A stretch of 64,000 nucleotides of DNA, taken from Opisthorchis felineus. Taxonomy: Eukaryota > Platyhelminthes > Trematoda > Opisthorchiida > Opisthorchiidae. The stretch spans positions 34,008 through 98,007 of the forward strand of contig SJOL01006418.1 in assembly GCA_004794785.1 (NCBI GenBank). Reading direction: 5' to 3'. The notes under the pieces were generated by a model. The model did not search any database and was not told where the DNA came from. It worked only from the letters and a program-made list of their open reading frames with translations. This document shows, one piece after another, positions 35,401 to 48,230 of this stretch; the stretch's first letter is position 1, and each line of letters starts with the position of its first letter. The position numbers were made by a program, and so were the translations under genes.

Positions 35401-38399
35401 TTGAGGTCCAGTTGTTGACCAAATACTTCGGGGTGCATTCAGTTGTGGAAATTGGAGGTGAACTTTGTTCAACATTTGAATGTTTTTTTACAGGCCGGGC
35501 AAATTCGTGTGTGGTAGTGTAGCGATTTCACACTTCATTTCACGTTCTTTATTGATCCGATCTGTTTCCGATAATTGACGGTTTGTTAAGGCGCAATAGA
35601 AGAGGTAACACACACGTACCACTCACACCAGACCCAGTATGACGGACACTTTGTGCCTGATGTGCGAGTCTTGACTGTGCTAGCGCTTACCGCGCCTTGA
35701 AGAGCATTCAGCATTGTTTGTCCTTTCTTCGGCTGTTGATCTTTACACGCGTGTTTCCATACCAAAACCCTTATATACGTTGGGATTCATCTTATCTGAC
35801 TGGAACTGTTGGTGGCATGACTTCTAAAGAGACGTTGCTCTCCGTTTCTCTCTTCTACCTCATATTCTCCCGTAACCTTTTCACATTCATCGCTTGCATT
35901 TACTTTTTATGTCTGTGAACATGCTCTTCAAAAATACAAATAAACGAAAAATACAAATAAATGCAGTAGAACAGTATAAAAAGAAATACGGTGCATTCAT
36001 AATTACTTTCGAAGTACTGTCTCAGAACAAAACATTCCAGGGTACAGTGTTATGGGCATGTAATGCCCCGAGATGCTGTGTCTCGGATGGAGGCTCAGGT
36101 TGCTGTATTTGCTGTGCAGCTCTCGGGGACTAAATGAGCGACCCGTTTTTATTGACTTGGTTCTTTCAGGAAGGTGGGGTACCACAAAATATTTTACACT
36201 GGTTCACTTGTCGTTTAACCACTCAGTGTTGTCCATTGGCCGGCCACAGGAGGGTGCACCAACTTGTATGCTGCATTGCTCCGTGAGCTTGATGAAATTT
36301 CCTTGCAGCTGACTGACGCTTGGGTACCGTTGGTGATTGAAACCTAGCCTAAACAACAGACAGCAAGTAGCGCCTGTCAATGTGTTCAACTATCTACAAA
36401 TTTTATTCCACTAATATCGCTTATATTGGTAAGTAAATAGTGTGACTGTTTTCTGAAAAATAAAAGTATCCAACGATAAATGTCAATGCTTCGAATCAAA
36501 AGAACGAATGTATTGGGGAAAACTGAAAACTGTAAAATTCCACAGTAAAACGATATGAGTTGTTGACAGGCTTGTCAAAAAGATCAGTTTATCTAGTCGC
36601 GAACGGGAATGTTGGTTGTCTGCGGTGATTTGTAAGCCATTTTTATATAGTTTATCTCAACGCTACTTTTATCCTGGGCAAAAATCTTCACATTGTAGAT
36701 AAGGCACAACATTACCTATCCTCGACGGGTGTTGTTTATAAGTGGGTGGGTGGAGCCGTACGGCGTCGTTTATTATCTCATCTTCACACCAGGACGCCCA
36801 AGACCGTAATAATGTCAACTCATCGTTAGTTCAACCTAACTGTAACATAACCACACCTTCCGACACCCTACCGGTGCATGTTGCATTGCTGGCCAACTGA
36901 TAACGAAAGAACAACGTACGAACAATGAACCTGACCAATATGCTGAGCCTAATATTTTTTTATCTGCAGTGACTGTGATGTTAGGCTATCTTGTTTTAAA
37001 GTTTAGTCAACACGTTCCACGCCTTTCGGTATTTCTAAATTGCTCTGATTGCTCAGGTAATAACCTGGATGTGAAGTAACTGAGATGTGCTGACTACGAG
37101 AAAATGTCTTTTTTTTTGGTTTTAGTATATATATGTGTAGCAGAATATGAATGAGATTTTTTTAAATGTGGCTTCTTTTGGGAATTTCGTTAGTCAAACA
37201 TTAAGTTTTTTACTGCCCCTTGAGTTGGCTCTGCCCTGTCGATGATCTATTTAGCAGAACGTATCATGGGATGGAGTCAGTCTGTGGATGAATCACAAGC
37301 ATCTCAAAGGTTATGACAAGTATCCTCATCTAGGTACCCTACATTTAATGAAAAATTCCTGAAAATGGTAGAAATGTACGATGGTGATGAAGCTGCATCT
37401 AACAACATTTTTTATCCGGTTAATATAACAACTTTGAGCGTAGAGCTTCAGAAACCAAAGGTAGAGTATGTGCTGTTTGGCAAAAGTACGTTTAGGAACG
37501 TTACGTCATATGACGTAAAAACTAAAAATATACCATCCTCCTGGTAAGGATAACGGTAGAAGCTTTCTATTGCTACCCCGACGTTGTCTCAAATTCATTC
37601 CATTCATTCCATTCATTCATACTAATCTCGCTATTCGTAGTTTACATCGCAAACCTTTTCAACCGATATTTAAAATCCGTCAATGATGAGTGAAGTGGTC
37701 TTGGCTCACACTCCTCCTTGTGGTCTGAATGACCAAAAATGAATGGATTTCATGCAAAAGTGCCTACATACAGTCTAATACTTGGTGCATTTATAAATCG
37801 AGGCTTCATAGAGAGTGATCAGGGTACTATTTACACATGTATACACTGGGTATCTGATCTAAAGCGGCCACCTTGTTGTGGTAGACGGGATTCGGTGCTA
37901 TAGTGGACCTTTGGGCTGCACTGGCTTTAACTCAATACCTTAAGATCTATTCATGCCAAATCCAATAGAAAGCAACCCGATGAAAAGTAGTGCGTCCTCG
38001 AACTACGAGAAATCGTATCATAAGGCGACTTGGAGGTAGTTTCGTACCGTTTTCTCTGATAGGAGCTCAGCTGCGGTAGGGTGCTTCTTCCGTTAATAAA
38101 GTAGTAAAACTCGACCCTGTAAAGCCGTGCATCCCGATTGCCAAGCCGCTTCCCGTGTCCACTACCTCGAAACACCTTCAAAAATAAGAAGTCCGGTGTA
38201 GCTCTAAAGACACCTGTCTGGAGCAATTGCCCTAGGAGTCAGACTGTCATGCCCCGCGCCCTTGGGCCATGTCATTTCCCCACTGCTTTGTGGGTTAGAA
38301 AGTTAAGTTACACAGGCCGAACATCAAGGAGTTCCATCTGTTTGCACTTGACAAGGAGCAAGGGAGACGTCCTTTGGAATCTGGTGCTTGAGGGCTTTC
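29413..38399. other. 9 kb with no gene recognised
   Basis: The longest ORF is 188 codons on the minus strand (30525-31091), which is about what one expects by chance in 64 kb. Others (32169-32537, 33214-33519) match nothing I know. A short attcattcc tandem lies at 37588-37620. No tRNA or known repeat family is visible. Confidence 0.45.
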
Positions 38400-38925
38400 T
38401 TGGAAAAGGGCGGAGATGGGTCTGAATGGCAAACTGATCTTGTTGCAAAAGAACTCAAAGGCTACAGTATAGACCTAGCTGCACACAGTTAGGCTCCGCT
38501 AGCCGATCAAAGAAAGCTACGGATGATTGGATCCTGTTATACCGTGTACTAGAGTAGAACAACACAAGAAATCAGACATGAAAGCGATATCTCAGTTGGA
38601 GTTGCGGATGAGCTGAATCGGTTAATATTGGATTAACTGAACTGCATCTACTACAGAAATTGGCTGAACAAATCCCCCTGTTGACAGCAAGGTTTTTCGT
38701 GATTACCAGTGTCTACTTCCCAAATTTTCCGCGCTCAGATTAACAGAATAGGTTCTATGATCAGTTATCGGATCTTGTCAGGTGTGCGCCTCCAAATGAT
38801 TTGCTCTTTCTGTCGGGTGATTTTAGTGCTCGGGTTGACAGGGCCTATGAAACCTGGAAGAATATACTGGGTCTGCTTCGAATCGGAACAACGAACAACG
38901 ACGAATACCACTAAAGTGCGTCCAG
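38400..38925 (+). pseudogene. decayed LINE endonuclease fragment
   Basis: Translated pieces match an AP-endonuclease-type LINE domain: DLVAKELKGYSIDLAA near 38430-38480 (the ALSETR motif lost), FFVITSVYFPNF near 38690, LSDLVRCAPPND and LLFLSGDFSARVDRAYETW near 38765-38860. The GDF-ARV motif corresponds to GDFNARVG. Several stops interrupt it. It differs from the RTE copy at the left edge, so it is probably another family. Downstream sequence to about 39240 may belong to it but I cannot place it. Confidence 0.6.
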
Positions 38926-41900
38926 TATTCGAACCCTCAATAGAAAACACGTGGCTCAGGTTGCAGCAACCGTTGCTTGCCAAGTAGACCAATCTATCAA
39001 GTGGACACGGACACTTAATCGACTGTGCGGTACTGATCAAAAGGGATGCGTGGAACTGTATGCAATATGGATCACCCCTTGGAGCGTACTAAACTACTTG
39101 TTGCACTCGGAAAACTGCCGCATCGTGGACCAGGAGGAAACTCATTCAAGTTGGATAGAAAAAATTTGAAGAAGAAACGGTATAGAAGTTTCACGAGACT
39201 ATAACGCAAAGCCTTGCGGATGATAAGGTCCCATACACAGTAAAGCCTGTGGGCCCGAATGCGAATACGCGCTTGCGGCTGCCGTGCATACAGTTCGATT
39301 AATGCAAGAACTGAGTCGATATTTGTTTGGTGCAAATGACTCATCGACATCCACCCTGATTCAAACGAAGAATCTGTGCAAAAGTGCGGCCAGCCAGGTT
39401 TTCGACATATCGAGGTATGTCCCGTATTGCTGTTCAGAAGACTAAGGAATATAGCAGTTACACGATAGCGCAATGGATGCAGTATTATAGGGCAGTGTCA
39501 TCTCGAACATTCGTCGACCTTAATTTGCGCCACAAACTTATTGAATAAGCAAATCAAAATTAGAAATAAAAATCTCCAGTTCGAACAGGAAAGCACACAA
39601 TGAACACTGCGTGGAGTGGACCAAGGAAGAGGTAACCTCTGGCTTGTGAACAACGGTCCGGCTTAAATCATCAGAACTTCAGCACAGGTCAACAAATCGG
39701 GTCCTCGCCTTGTGGTGACGAGCTCGAATTCCAAGGGAGTTTTAAGAAATGTCCTTTGATTTGCGCCATATGTGTTCCTTCAGTTCTACCGCACAGACCT
39801 GACAGCAGCTGTAGGTGAAAGAGTAAATTTAGCCTGACGTCGGGAGCACTACTGAAGGTGTTTCGAATGGCTGTAAGGGCACAGTCATGGTTTCCAGAGG
39901 GATCGTAGCCGTGCCACGTTTGCGTCATTCTGAATGCCACTTGCACCATGTTTGTCATGCTAGTGATAACAACGTCTTCCTGGAATGAAAGACGAAGAAA
40001 AACATTCCTCCTGTGTAGGTAATTTCATCTCTACTGATGAGCCAGTTCTATCTTGATGCAGTTTAAACGCCTCCAGGTAATTGCTTTTATCATGCTGTCC
40101 ATGAAGACGTGAACTTCATGGTCAAGTGTACTGGATATGTAGATTTGTCTAGATTCGTGAAATAAGGTAGTGACTAATGATCGCCTGCACTCTACTGGAG
40201 AGGAAGTGTGGAAATTCTGTTTTCTTCCAGCCAAGGTAGGTTTGGGACAAACCGAATGGAGGGTCGTCTTATCTGGTTGCCCGGTCACCAGTCTAAGTAG
40301 TCAAGATGATTGTTGTTCTCGAATCTGTGAGTGGGCTGGACGTTTTTATGCAGTGGGGTGGGGACGGAAAGCATGTTTTTTATTCGCAAGCTACAGTAAC
40401 TGAAGTAGCGCCGGAAGTTAACTCATGTGCTTCGCCGCTTCCATTTGCATTTTTGATGTGAACAGTTCACCCAGGGTTGAAATTGATGGACAAACAATTG
40501 CCGCATAATCAGTCCACTGGTACCCCGAGCTTCAGAAATCATTTTCCCAGGAGAATGGAGAGCGGTTTCAATAACTGAGGTTGGAACTGAGGAACTATCG
40601 GGTAATCCAGAATTTACTAACAAATGGAGTCAACTGTACTTCAGCGGGACGTCTGTAAAGGATGGTGAATCAGAAAAATAAGGTATGTACCGAAATTGGT
40701 ATGTCAGTTGAGTATAATAAACAGATTCAAATGCAACCCTCTATATAGGAGTTGTTAATTCTAGTCCAATAGACCCTATTATCTCCATCAAACATTGAGT
40801 TGATTAATCTGTGATAGTCTGGGCCATCCACGTCTAAGACTAAACGTGACAAAACTTCAAGTTTTGGAGTCGTCGGTCCAGTTGTATGCGATCCGACCGG
40901 ATTTAGGGAAAAGTATTTTGACTGTGCCGTATGAATTTTTCATATTCGTAAATCACAAGGTCATTCTTCCTCAATAGCTAAAGGCTAACTGTTTGGGCAT
41001 TCAACTTGAAGTTCCTTGTGTATATAGAATTATATGCATTCTAGCACGGTGATCCTTTTTGTTCAATTTCAGTAAAATTCATATCGAGAGGAATTAGCAG
41101 TGGCCTGCAGGCTGATAAAAGGATGTGTTCCTAATTAGGCTCGTATGCCATCCCGTAATCCCAGCTTTTGTGTGTATTCTGAACACCACACCGACATTCC
41201 CTTGATATCTGCAGCTGTCATAACAAATTGCGGACCCAATTTGTCGACCTGTCTTGAGGCTATGGTAGTCACGTGATTGAGACCAGACCTGTGTTCACAC
41301 TTGAGCTAGACGCTGCATCCACCCAGTTCACGTGAAACAGATGTACAGTAAGCGCTGCCCCGTTAGAAGTTGAATTTTAAATGGGCGATATTGATTTGTG
41401 CATTCTTTATGTGAAGCGGTTGAGACTGGCAAGCGTGTTCACTATCCAGTCTTATTTCCTCCGGTTTACGCCGGGTAGCGGAAACAGCTCGAAGTACAAA
41501 GCACGTGGCATTACCATTGTGTGCAGAAGCCCATCGGTATGGTGCGGTGTCACAGGTGAATTCGGAAACGGACGTCAACCGAACAAGTATACCTGCCGCG
41601 TGTCCAGCACAAAAACAAACCGAGCCTGAGTACAGGATTGTGTCCAGCTTGCTAACTCATCTACGTCCAACGTGCACTGATAAAGTAGTATTAGCACGGC
41701 TGCCTCGTCTGTTAGACGTCCAAAGTTTAAATCTCGATGTGTTTTACTAGTAAACGCTATTGGAAGCAGAGCTCGTATCCAGTGCTTCCGCACGTTGCTG
41801 TGAACTGACCAGAGTCATCGAAGGAAGCCGACGCTTGTATGGTACTCTAGATGAGTGTGGGTGTTGGGCTTTTTCATTAACTACGATAGGTAACTTTCCT

Positions 41901-44900
41901 CCAGCAGAAAAAATAAACAGTGGTAGAGTTTTTAAGTACCAACTCAGTTGTGTGCGCTGACTTGGGAAATAAAACTTTCACTTGTGAATATAGTGTTACG
42001 ATTGAAAATAATCGTAGAACTCCTTTGCGAGGAAACTGCATTATAATCAGATAGAGCAGTCGCGCTTAAACAATAACTGAATTGCACCTCAAAGGGTATT
42101 GAGGATTTTAAACTTCGATGAGAACAGCTTTGAAGTGTTGTTCCGTTTAGTTAGGAGTAATTTCTTTGAAAGTGAGTTCAGATCAAAACTATCCGTTTTT
42201 AGTGAGGTAGTTGTCTTCACGCTCAGCCCGGTATGCCAAAATTATTGACTGCAAAATGAATCCTTCACCGACAGATTCAACACAAACGTACAACATTTTT
42301 GAACAAAGCCAATTCTCCTAGACAAGCCGCCATGGAAACGGCACGAGAGGGCCTCATAGCTGACCGTGTAACCACATCTCTCTGTCCATGAATCAGAGCC
42401 AAAGGCAACCAGCACAGATAAACGTGGTATCCTGTGTTTCCCTTGCTATCCAATTCTCCTATACTTGGTGCCGGTATTCTCGGATTTTCTTCGGAAAGCA
42501 GTCATACGCGGAAAGAGTGGGAAGAAATCGCTCAGAAAACCTGGAACAAGGTCTGCGGAAACGGGACGCAGTGAAACGTATACCTGGTTTCCATGTTCAG
42601 AGCTTACTAGGGTGTCACAGTATTCGCTTAATCAAAGGGATTTGATCATTGCTTGAGGATGATGAGCTTATCCGTGCGAGAGGAGTTGATCCAACAAAAA
42701 TAATGATTTATGTTTTCACATGTCGTGAGTGTTGCATGGAGACTGGTTGTGGCACCCATGCTTTCCATCAGCGAGAATTTAAAGTCCAGGTGTGATAGAC
42801 AGTATTTTTTAAGCGCCCGGTTGATGAAAGACTATGGTTTATCAAGAGCAAATTAGAAGTGGTTTTACTTAGATACGTCATGTAGTTGACAACCCAAGGA
42901 ACGTTTGGAATTTAGTCAACTGCGGTTTCCTGATGAAATAATTGATGAAATAATTGAAGTGAAATGAAGGAAGCTAGCGCAGGGCTACAATACAAGTGAG
43001 AAAATTTTACAAGAAAGATTCAAAGACCGTAAGAAACGCATTAAGCTGACTTCTGTGTTCGGTGGACAATAAAAACTGATATCCTAACCTCGACTACTGA
43101 TTACACAACGGAATTCCAGTATTACTTGAATTACATTATGGCCCAGTGAGTTGTTGGACATAGAAAGCGAGCGTTTTCCCTCGCGCCATCCAACCAGTTG
43201 AGTTCTTCTCAGTAGAACTGTGTCTCGCAGTGTGTTTACTCATAACGTCTAAATGATTCTGTCTTCCATGCCATCGAGGCAGACGGGGTATATGATGTTT
43301 ATCAAGCCGACACCTTGGCCATTTGATTGATCCACGAAATGAGCTCAAGTAAAGGCTACACGTGACCTTTGACTGAATCCACTTGGAACCAAGAACTTCA
43401 CTTCTCAATGCCCTCCTTGTCAGGAGGTCAGATTTGATCGATCAAGCTTGAAGGCCCTTTTCCTTAGGCTAAGCTATTTGAGGAATGGTCGTGTACCTTT
43501 GTTCTGGCTCTCATACCCAATTTGTGAGGCACTGAAACCAACTCAGTCGCTGACGTAACCGAACTTGTTCTGGACGGACCTTTTTATTTGCTGTGCATCC
43601 TCAGATTCTTATTCTAAAGGTTTCCCAAAAACATTGGTGGCCAAATGCCTTGTGAAGTTGTGCGACTACTTGAATCTCACCAGAGGAACTGATTAGTGTT
43701 CATCCAGATTTGTTTGTCAGCCAATACAACGGAGACTGTGTACTGCAAAATTCAATTGAGGTCTCTTGAACGAGTGTAACTCTCAGTTGACGCTTGATTC
43801 ACGGTCATGCGGACCCCCACTGCGTCCCTAAAGCTGAGCGACAAAGAGGAATAACTGGGACCAAAATAGAAATTCTTCACCGCTTAGGATTAGCATTAAA
43901 ATCATTACATTGCAAACAATGGGTACTATATTTCCACTCTACACTGTAATCCATAAAGACTATCCAGCGCCTAGTTAGGAAATTTAAAATGTAAAATCCG
44001 GCGTCAGGTTGGTGGATTGTTTTTTCAACCAAGATGTCCCGTATGAACCAGTTTTCGATAAATAGACTCTTTCGTGCCACTCGGGATAAATATTGCCCAT
44101 TGATTTAGCTGATGAGTCGTCAAGCCTCATTTGCATCGTATCTAACTAACGCCTTGAAATGAATGCTCCAAAAACCAACATAAAGTACGCGTGGCCTGAT
44201 ACGAAATGACAACATGATCTAGAGTAGCACCAAGGATAAGAACGCACACCCTTAAACAGTGTGATCTCGGAAGACGGATACACTAGTGGTTTGTGGAACG
44301 ACAGTGTCGGTCGAGTCAATGCAAATTCGTTTGGTCAATTATTTTTCGGTTTAGGGAATAGTATTTAACGCGTCAGTGGGTTGTTTACTTCAAACAAGTT
44401 ATTAATGATGGGAGAATGTATCACCAACTACGCCCGTGCCAACACAGTCCAGTCAGCACTCCAGCTACTAGGAATTACCAGCACCTGTGATGCTCCGGTG
44501 GCAGTGATTGGTCAGAATGGAAAACACGATATTTACACTAAAAAGCCTCCTGCGTTTTCTAAGACCAAGAGGGCAAGATATCCCACCAATTCACAAAGCG
44601 GAACTCTGAAAATGGTGGGTTTTGTACCGCTCTATTTTGTGAAAGGGGTGCATTGCGTGTTATTTCAGCGAATAAGGTCCGATACGGATTATTTCTTGAA
44701 TATCCAACTGACAGCGCGCGCACAGGTTGGGCACCACTTACGGTTTGCGCTGAAACGGGCGTAGTAATATATGTGAGTAAAAGTTATGGACATATATCTG
44801 AGGAGTCCATTTAGAGGTTAGTTGCACCGAGACCCATTGGAAACAACTACACTAGACATGCTTACCCAGAAATAAGCACCAGCATGTGACCTGACCTCAT

Positions 44901-45623
44901 TTATCCATCAAGGCCCCGGCCTTACTGGAAAATTTTGTACTTCAGCAGAGTAGTCTGCGCTCCCCGTTAAACCTGCACAACAGAGCACGCGCTGAGTTGG
45001 TGGGCAGCGGAATCCACTTAATTTAGGGGTTACACATAAATAAGCGGTGTCAATTCAATCAACCAGGCTCGCGTTATCCTTTAGAAGCTGCTGTCCTTGT
45101 AATTCGATATTTTGTCTCAAAATGTGATAATCCTGGGAGTGACTTCACCTGACAGGAAACGAACGACAGATGAGAAGAATATTCTGAGAGAACGTTTCTG
45201 CTATGGTTAGGGTCGGAGTGTTTTACTGGGATGGTTTGCACTGATTACTGGGCATTGCTTGGAAGACCCTCCTTTGAATTGCACTGGTCAGTACGGTTTC
45301 GATAGTCATCTCGCAGCCTACTTCGCCCAAACAAACGTATTTTCGGTTGATCCGTGTTGGGGAATTTTCGACACTAGACATTTACTGTTCTCAGGAAAAT
45401 CAAAACTCATAGAATGCCCATCATGTTACTGCGACAGAGATGCCTTCGGTCCCAAAACTCTTGACCATACGAAAGCATTCTTCCTTATGCAAACAACAAC
45501 ATAAACCAAGAATCTTTCTGTGCGGCTTGGCTACTTTTAATTTAACTAAATTTTCTAGTAGAAAATGGGTTAAATTCAACGCACATTTCATCGAAAATTT
45601 TCCTGCAATAGTGCGATACTACT
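38926..45623. other. no gene recognised
   Basis: ORFs up to 133 codons occur (39072-39473 minus, 44381-44764 plus) without known motifs. The sequence is unremarkable in composition and I matched no repeats here. Confidence 0.45.
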
Positions 45624-45702
45624 TATAAGGTTGCCGAAGACACTTCGACTCCCTCCTACCAGTTTCGTCTTTCTTAGGATGCATCAGGTAGGCACAGGTG
45701 CA
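45624..45702 (-). ncRNA. hammerhead-ribozyme motif, copy 4
   Basis: On the minus strand: CTGATGC (complement of 45681-45687, last base of the box changed), GAAAC (45662-45666) and GTC (45647-45649), with the flank CAACCTTATAA shared by other copies. Helix I pairing is degraded. Confidence 0.5.
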
Positions 45703-48007
45703 GAGTTTTCATCAACTTTATGCACTTCTTGGACACCAAATCATATGTACACTCACTTACGTACAGTCAATCACTCATACACTCACTTATTTGCAAAATA
45801 ACTTCCAAACAGAATATACATATACATATATATATATTTTGAATATCGTGCCAAATGAAGCATCGGGCGGCCTCGGTATGGCACATTAACCTGAAGAATA
45901 GCACAAACGGGTGCTGTAGCCAAGGTCTAGACAAATTTCCCTTTAACGCTAAATTAACCGGCAAATGCGTTTTTTTCGCCATATCTCTCAATAAATTTCA
46001 AGCCCTCTTCAGTCGCATCCACATATAGAATAACGCTGATTCACTCGAATGGATCATATAGGCCGAATATTGTTAGATGCAATAAGAGAAGCTTCATGTC
46101 TCGTTTTATTCCATCTTATCATGAATGCAGGTGGACTGATAAGCACAGTAACCGATAGACGAAAATAAAAGTGTTGAGTTTTCACTCATCCATGTAGGTG
46201 GGAAATTCGTGGTAAGGAAACAAAAGTTGCGAATGCTGCATATTCATGCTAGGTGGATTGTGCAGGAGTAGTTGCCTATGCAGTCGTTAGTCCGGTGTTG
46301 GTGACTCTCTTGGCGTTCTAAGACTGTACGAACCAAGCGGAGTTTTAATTCATGTGGCTTGAAAACCTGTTACTGAACTTATATTGTCGTGATTTTTCTC
46401 TGAGGTTGCCTTGGTTTTCGTAATCCTGAATTCTTAGTTGTACATTTTATTTTGTCAATTATGGGGAGTTTTGCTCCTCTCGCCCTTTTACTTGGGTTAC
46501 CAAAATAACACTAATGCCAGCATTTTCAAAAAGTGACTGACATTAGTTACGCCACGAAATTGTATTATCGGTCAAGTCAGTTCACTTCATCTTTGTTATC
46601 CAAAATCCTTTCATATTCTTGAAGTGCTGCATACAGTTACAACTGGGCCACTTGCGTTGAACTCAATCCATCGAACTGCTGAATGTCAGGCTGATGCTCA
46701 GTAAACTGAGCTCCCTTGGACGTTACCTGTGGCCATATCTATGCAACTTGACTTCACATGTGATTCGCCATACCTCAGCTAAACCAATTGGCAGATGATG
46801 TCTGTTAGTGATTTTAGTGGATGACCTGCATAATGAGCGTCGTATGCTGATATCATCCAGTTACTGAAAGCTTTCCCTAAGCTGATGGATTTGTACTGGT
46901 TTGTCATTAGATAGATAGCATGGTTACTCCTAAAGCCCTCTTGCGGTTCAGGGATTTCATCACTTCTCTTATAGCCGCCCTGCTAAGTTAGCGCTTAAAT
47001 CATACAGACAAATAGCACAACCAACTAAACCACCATCTTATGTTGATATTCAATTCTTTGTCACTTTAGTGTCATTCCCACGTCTGACACAGTATGCCAG
47101 GGTCAACAAGATGTCCGCACAATAGTTGTTTAACTGCACCGATCTTGCCTCATTTGGTGCTATTAACCGGAGGGCGTGTAATCAAGGTTTAACCTAAATG
47201 TGCGAAGTTTTACCAAGGCATTAACGAGAAGACAATGTTTGTGGCCAGAAAGTGTTCGTTGTTCAATCCTACCTGACCATTACCGTTTCTATCTGCCGGC
47301 CTTATATTAGGACGGTTTTTCAGTCCATAAGACATTCACTGAATTAATCAGTTGGTAGTCTAAGACCCACGGAGCTGGAGTGAGGATAAAAATCATTGGT
47401 TTGACGGATTAGAGCTACTGGTCTATTTCTCATGTGACTTACAGGTGCTCATCCTTATTCGCCTGTAGGACAGAAGAAAGGCAATTTTTTGCAGATGGAC
47501 GGGTTCACTGAAATAGGAGCACCATCTGCCGAAACAAACAATGCACACCTCACAAGTAAAGTTGACGATACAAGTGGCTGTTTGTTCCTGTTTCCTTATC
47601 ACTAGAAACCCTGTACGTTGAGCCCAGCTGGTCATTACTATGGGATGATAACAAACATAACAAAAAGCACTAAGTTGCTAGGGTGACGATTTTTTTAGAA
47701 CAATGGAGAGCACAGCTGTCTTACTAAGCTTGGTTTCATTGAACATTGAAAAGTTCGAACATACTTGACCTTTCCTCCGTACTAGAAGACCACAGGAGGG
47801 CTAGTAACATGACTAGCAGTATCGGGACCATGCTTTTGCCAATCTTCTGACCAATGTTCTTCAGCTGACAGATATGTGAAAGAGTATATACGGGGTTTAC
47901 CAACTGTATTTTGTCGTGCAAGGGACCTTTCTGAAGGGTATTCGGTCTCTAGAACATAAGGGTGAGACAACACCGCTGTCGTTTCATATACAAACAATGT
48001 TTTCAAA
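45703..48007. other. no gene recognised
   Basis: A simple-sequence stretch with actcac and tatatac units lies at 45755-45835. Otherwise there are only short ORFs without known motifs. Confidence 0.45.
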
Positions 48008-48230
48008 GGTATTTGCTCCGTCAAATACACTCATTTGCAATCACTTTGGTTTTCACGCGAGACTCAACTGAATCTCTCGTTTATGATATTCAAGTAGAAC
48101 ATAAGGTTGATGGAAACTCGGGGACTGCGCCTACCTGATGAGACCCAAGATGAGCGAAACCGATCATGGGCTGTCGATGAGTTTTCCGCAACATTGTGAG
48201 TAGTTTCCTTTATGAATATATTTGCTTGGT
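48008..48230 (+). mobile_element. hammerhead-bearing Penelope-type repeat
   Basis: The left module (48010-48085) matches 22312-22400. It runs directly into the best hammerhead copy and then into gtgagtagtttcctt, which also flanks copies at 4558 (complement) and 60145 (complement). The shared order of modules shows one dispersed element. I assign it to Penelope-like elements because their terminal repeats are known to carry hammerheads and a Penelope-like RT remnant lies 2.5 kb away. That link is inference. Confidence 0.55.
48103..48196 (+). ncRNA. hammerhead ribozyme, copy 5 (best preserved)
   Basis: The catalytic core is complete: CTGATGA at 48135-48141, GAAAC at 48156-48160 and the GTC cleavage triplet at 48173-48175. 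Helix I is long: GGAAACTC (48112-48119) pairs with GAGTTTTCC (48179-48187) and GTTG (48106-48109) with CAAC (48189-48192). The outer ends are in helix I, so it is a type I hammerhead. Helix III is short, as in retroelement hammerheads. Helix II (GACCC..GAGC) is imperfect compared with the GCCC/GGGC seen in sister copies. Cleavage would fall after C48175. Confidence 0.75.
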
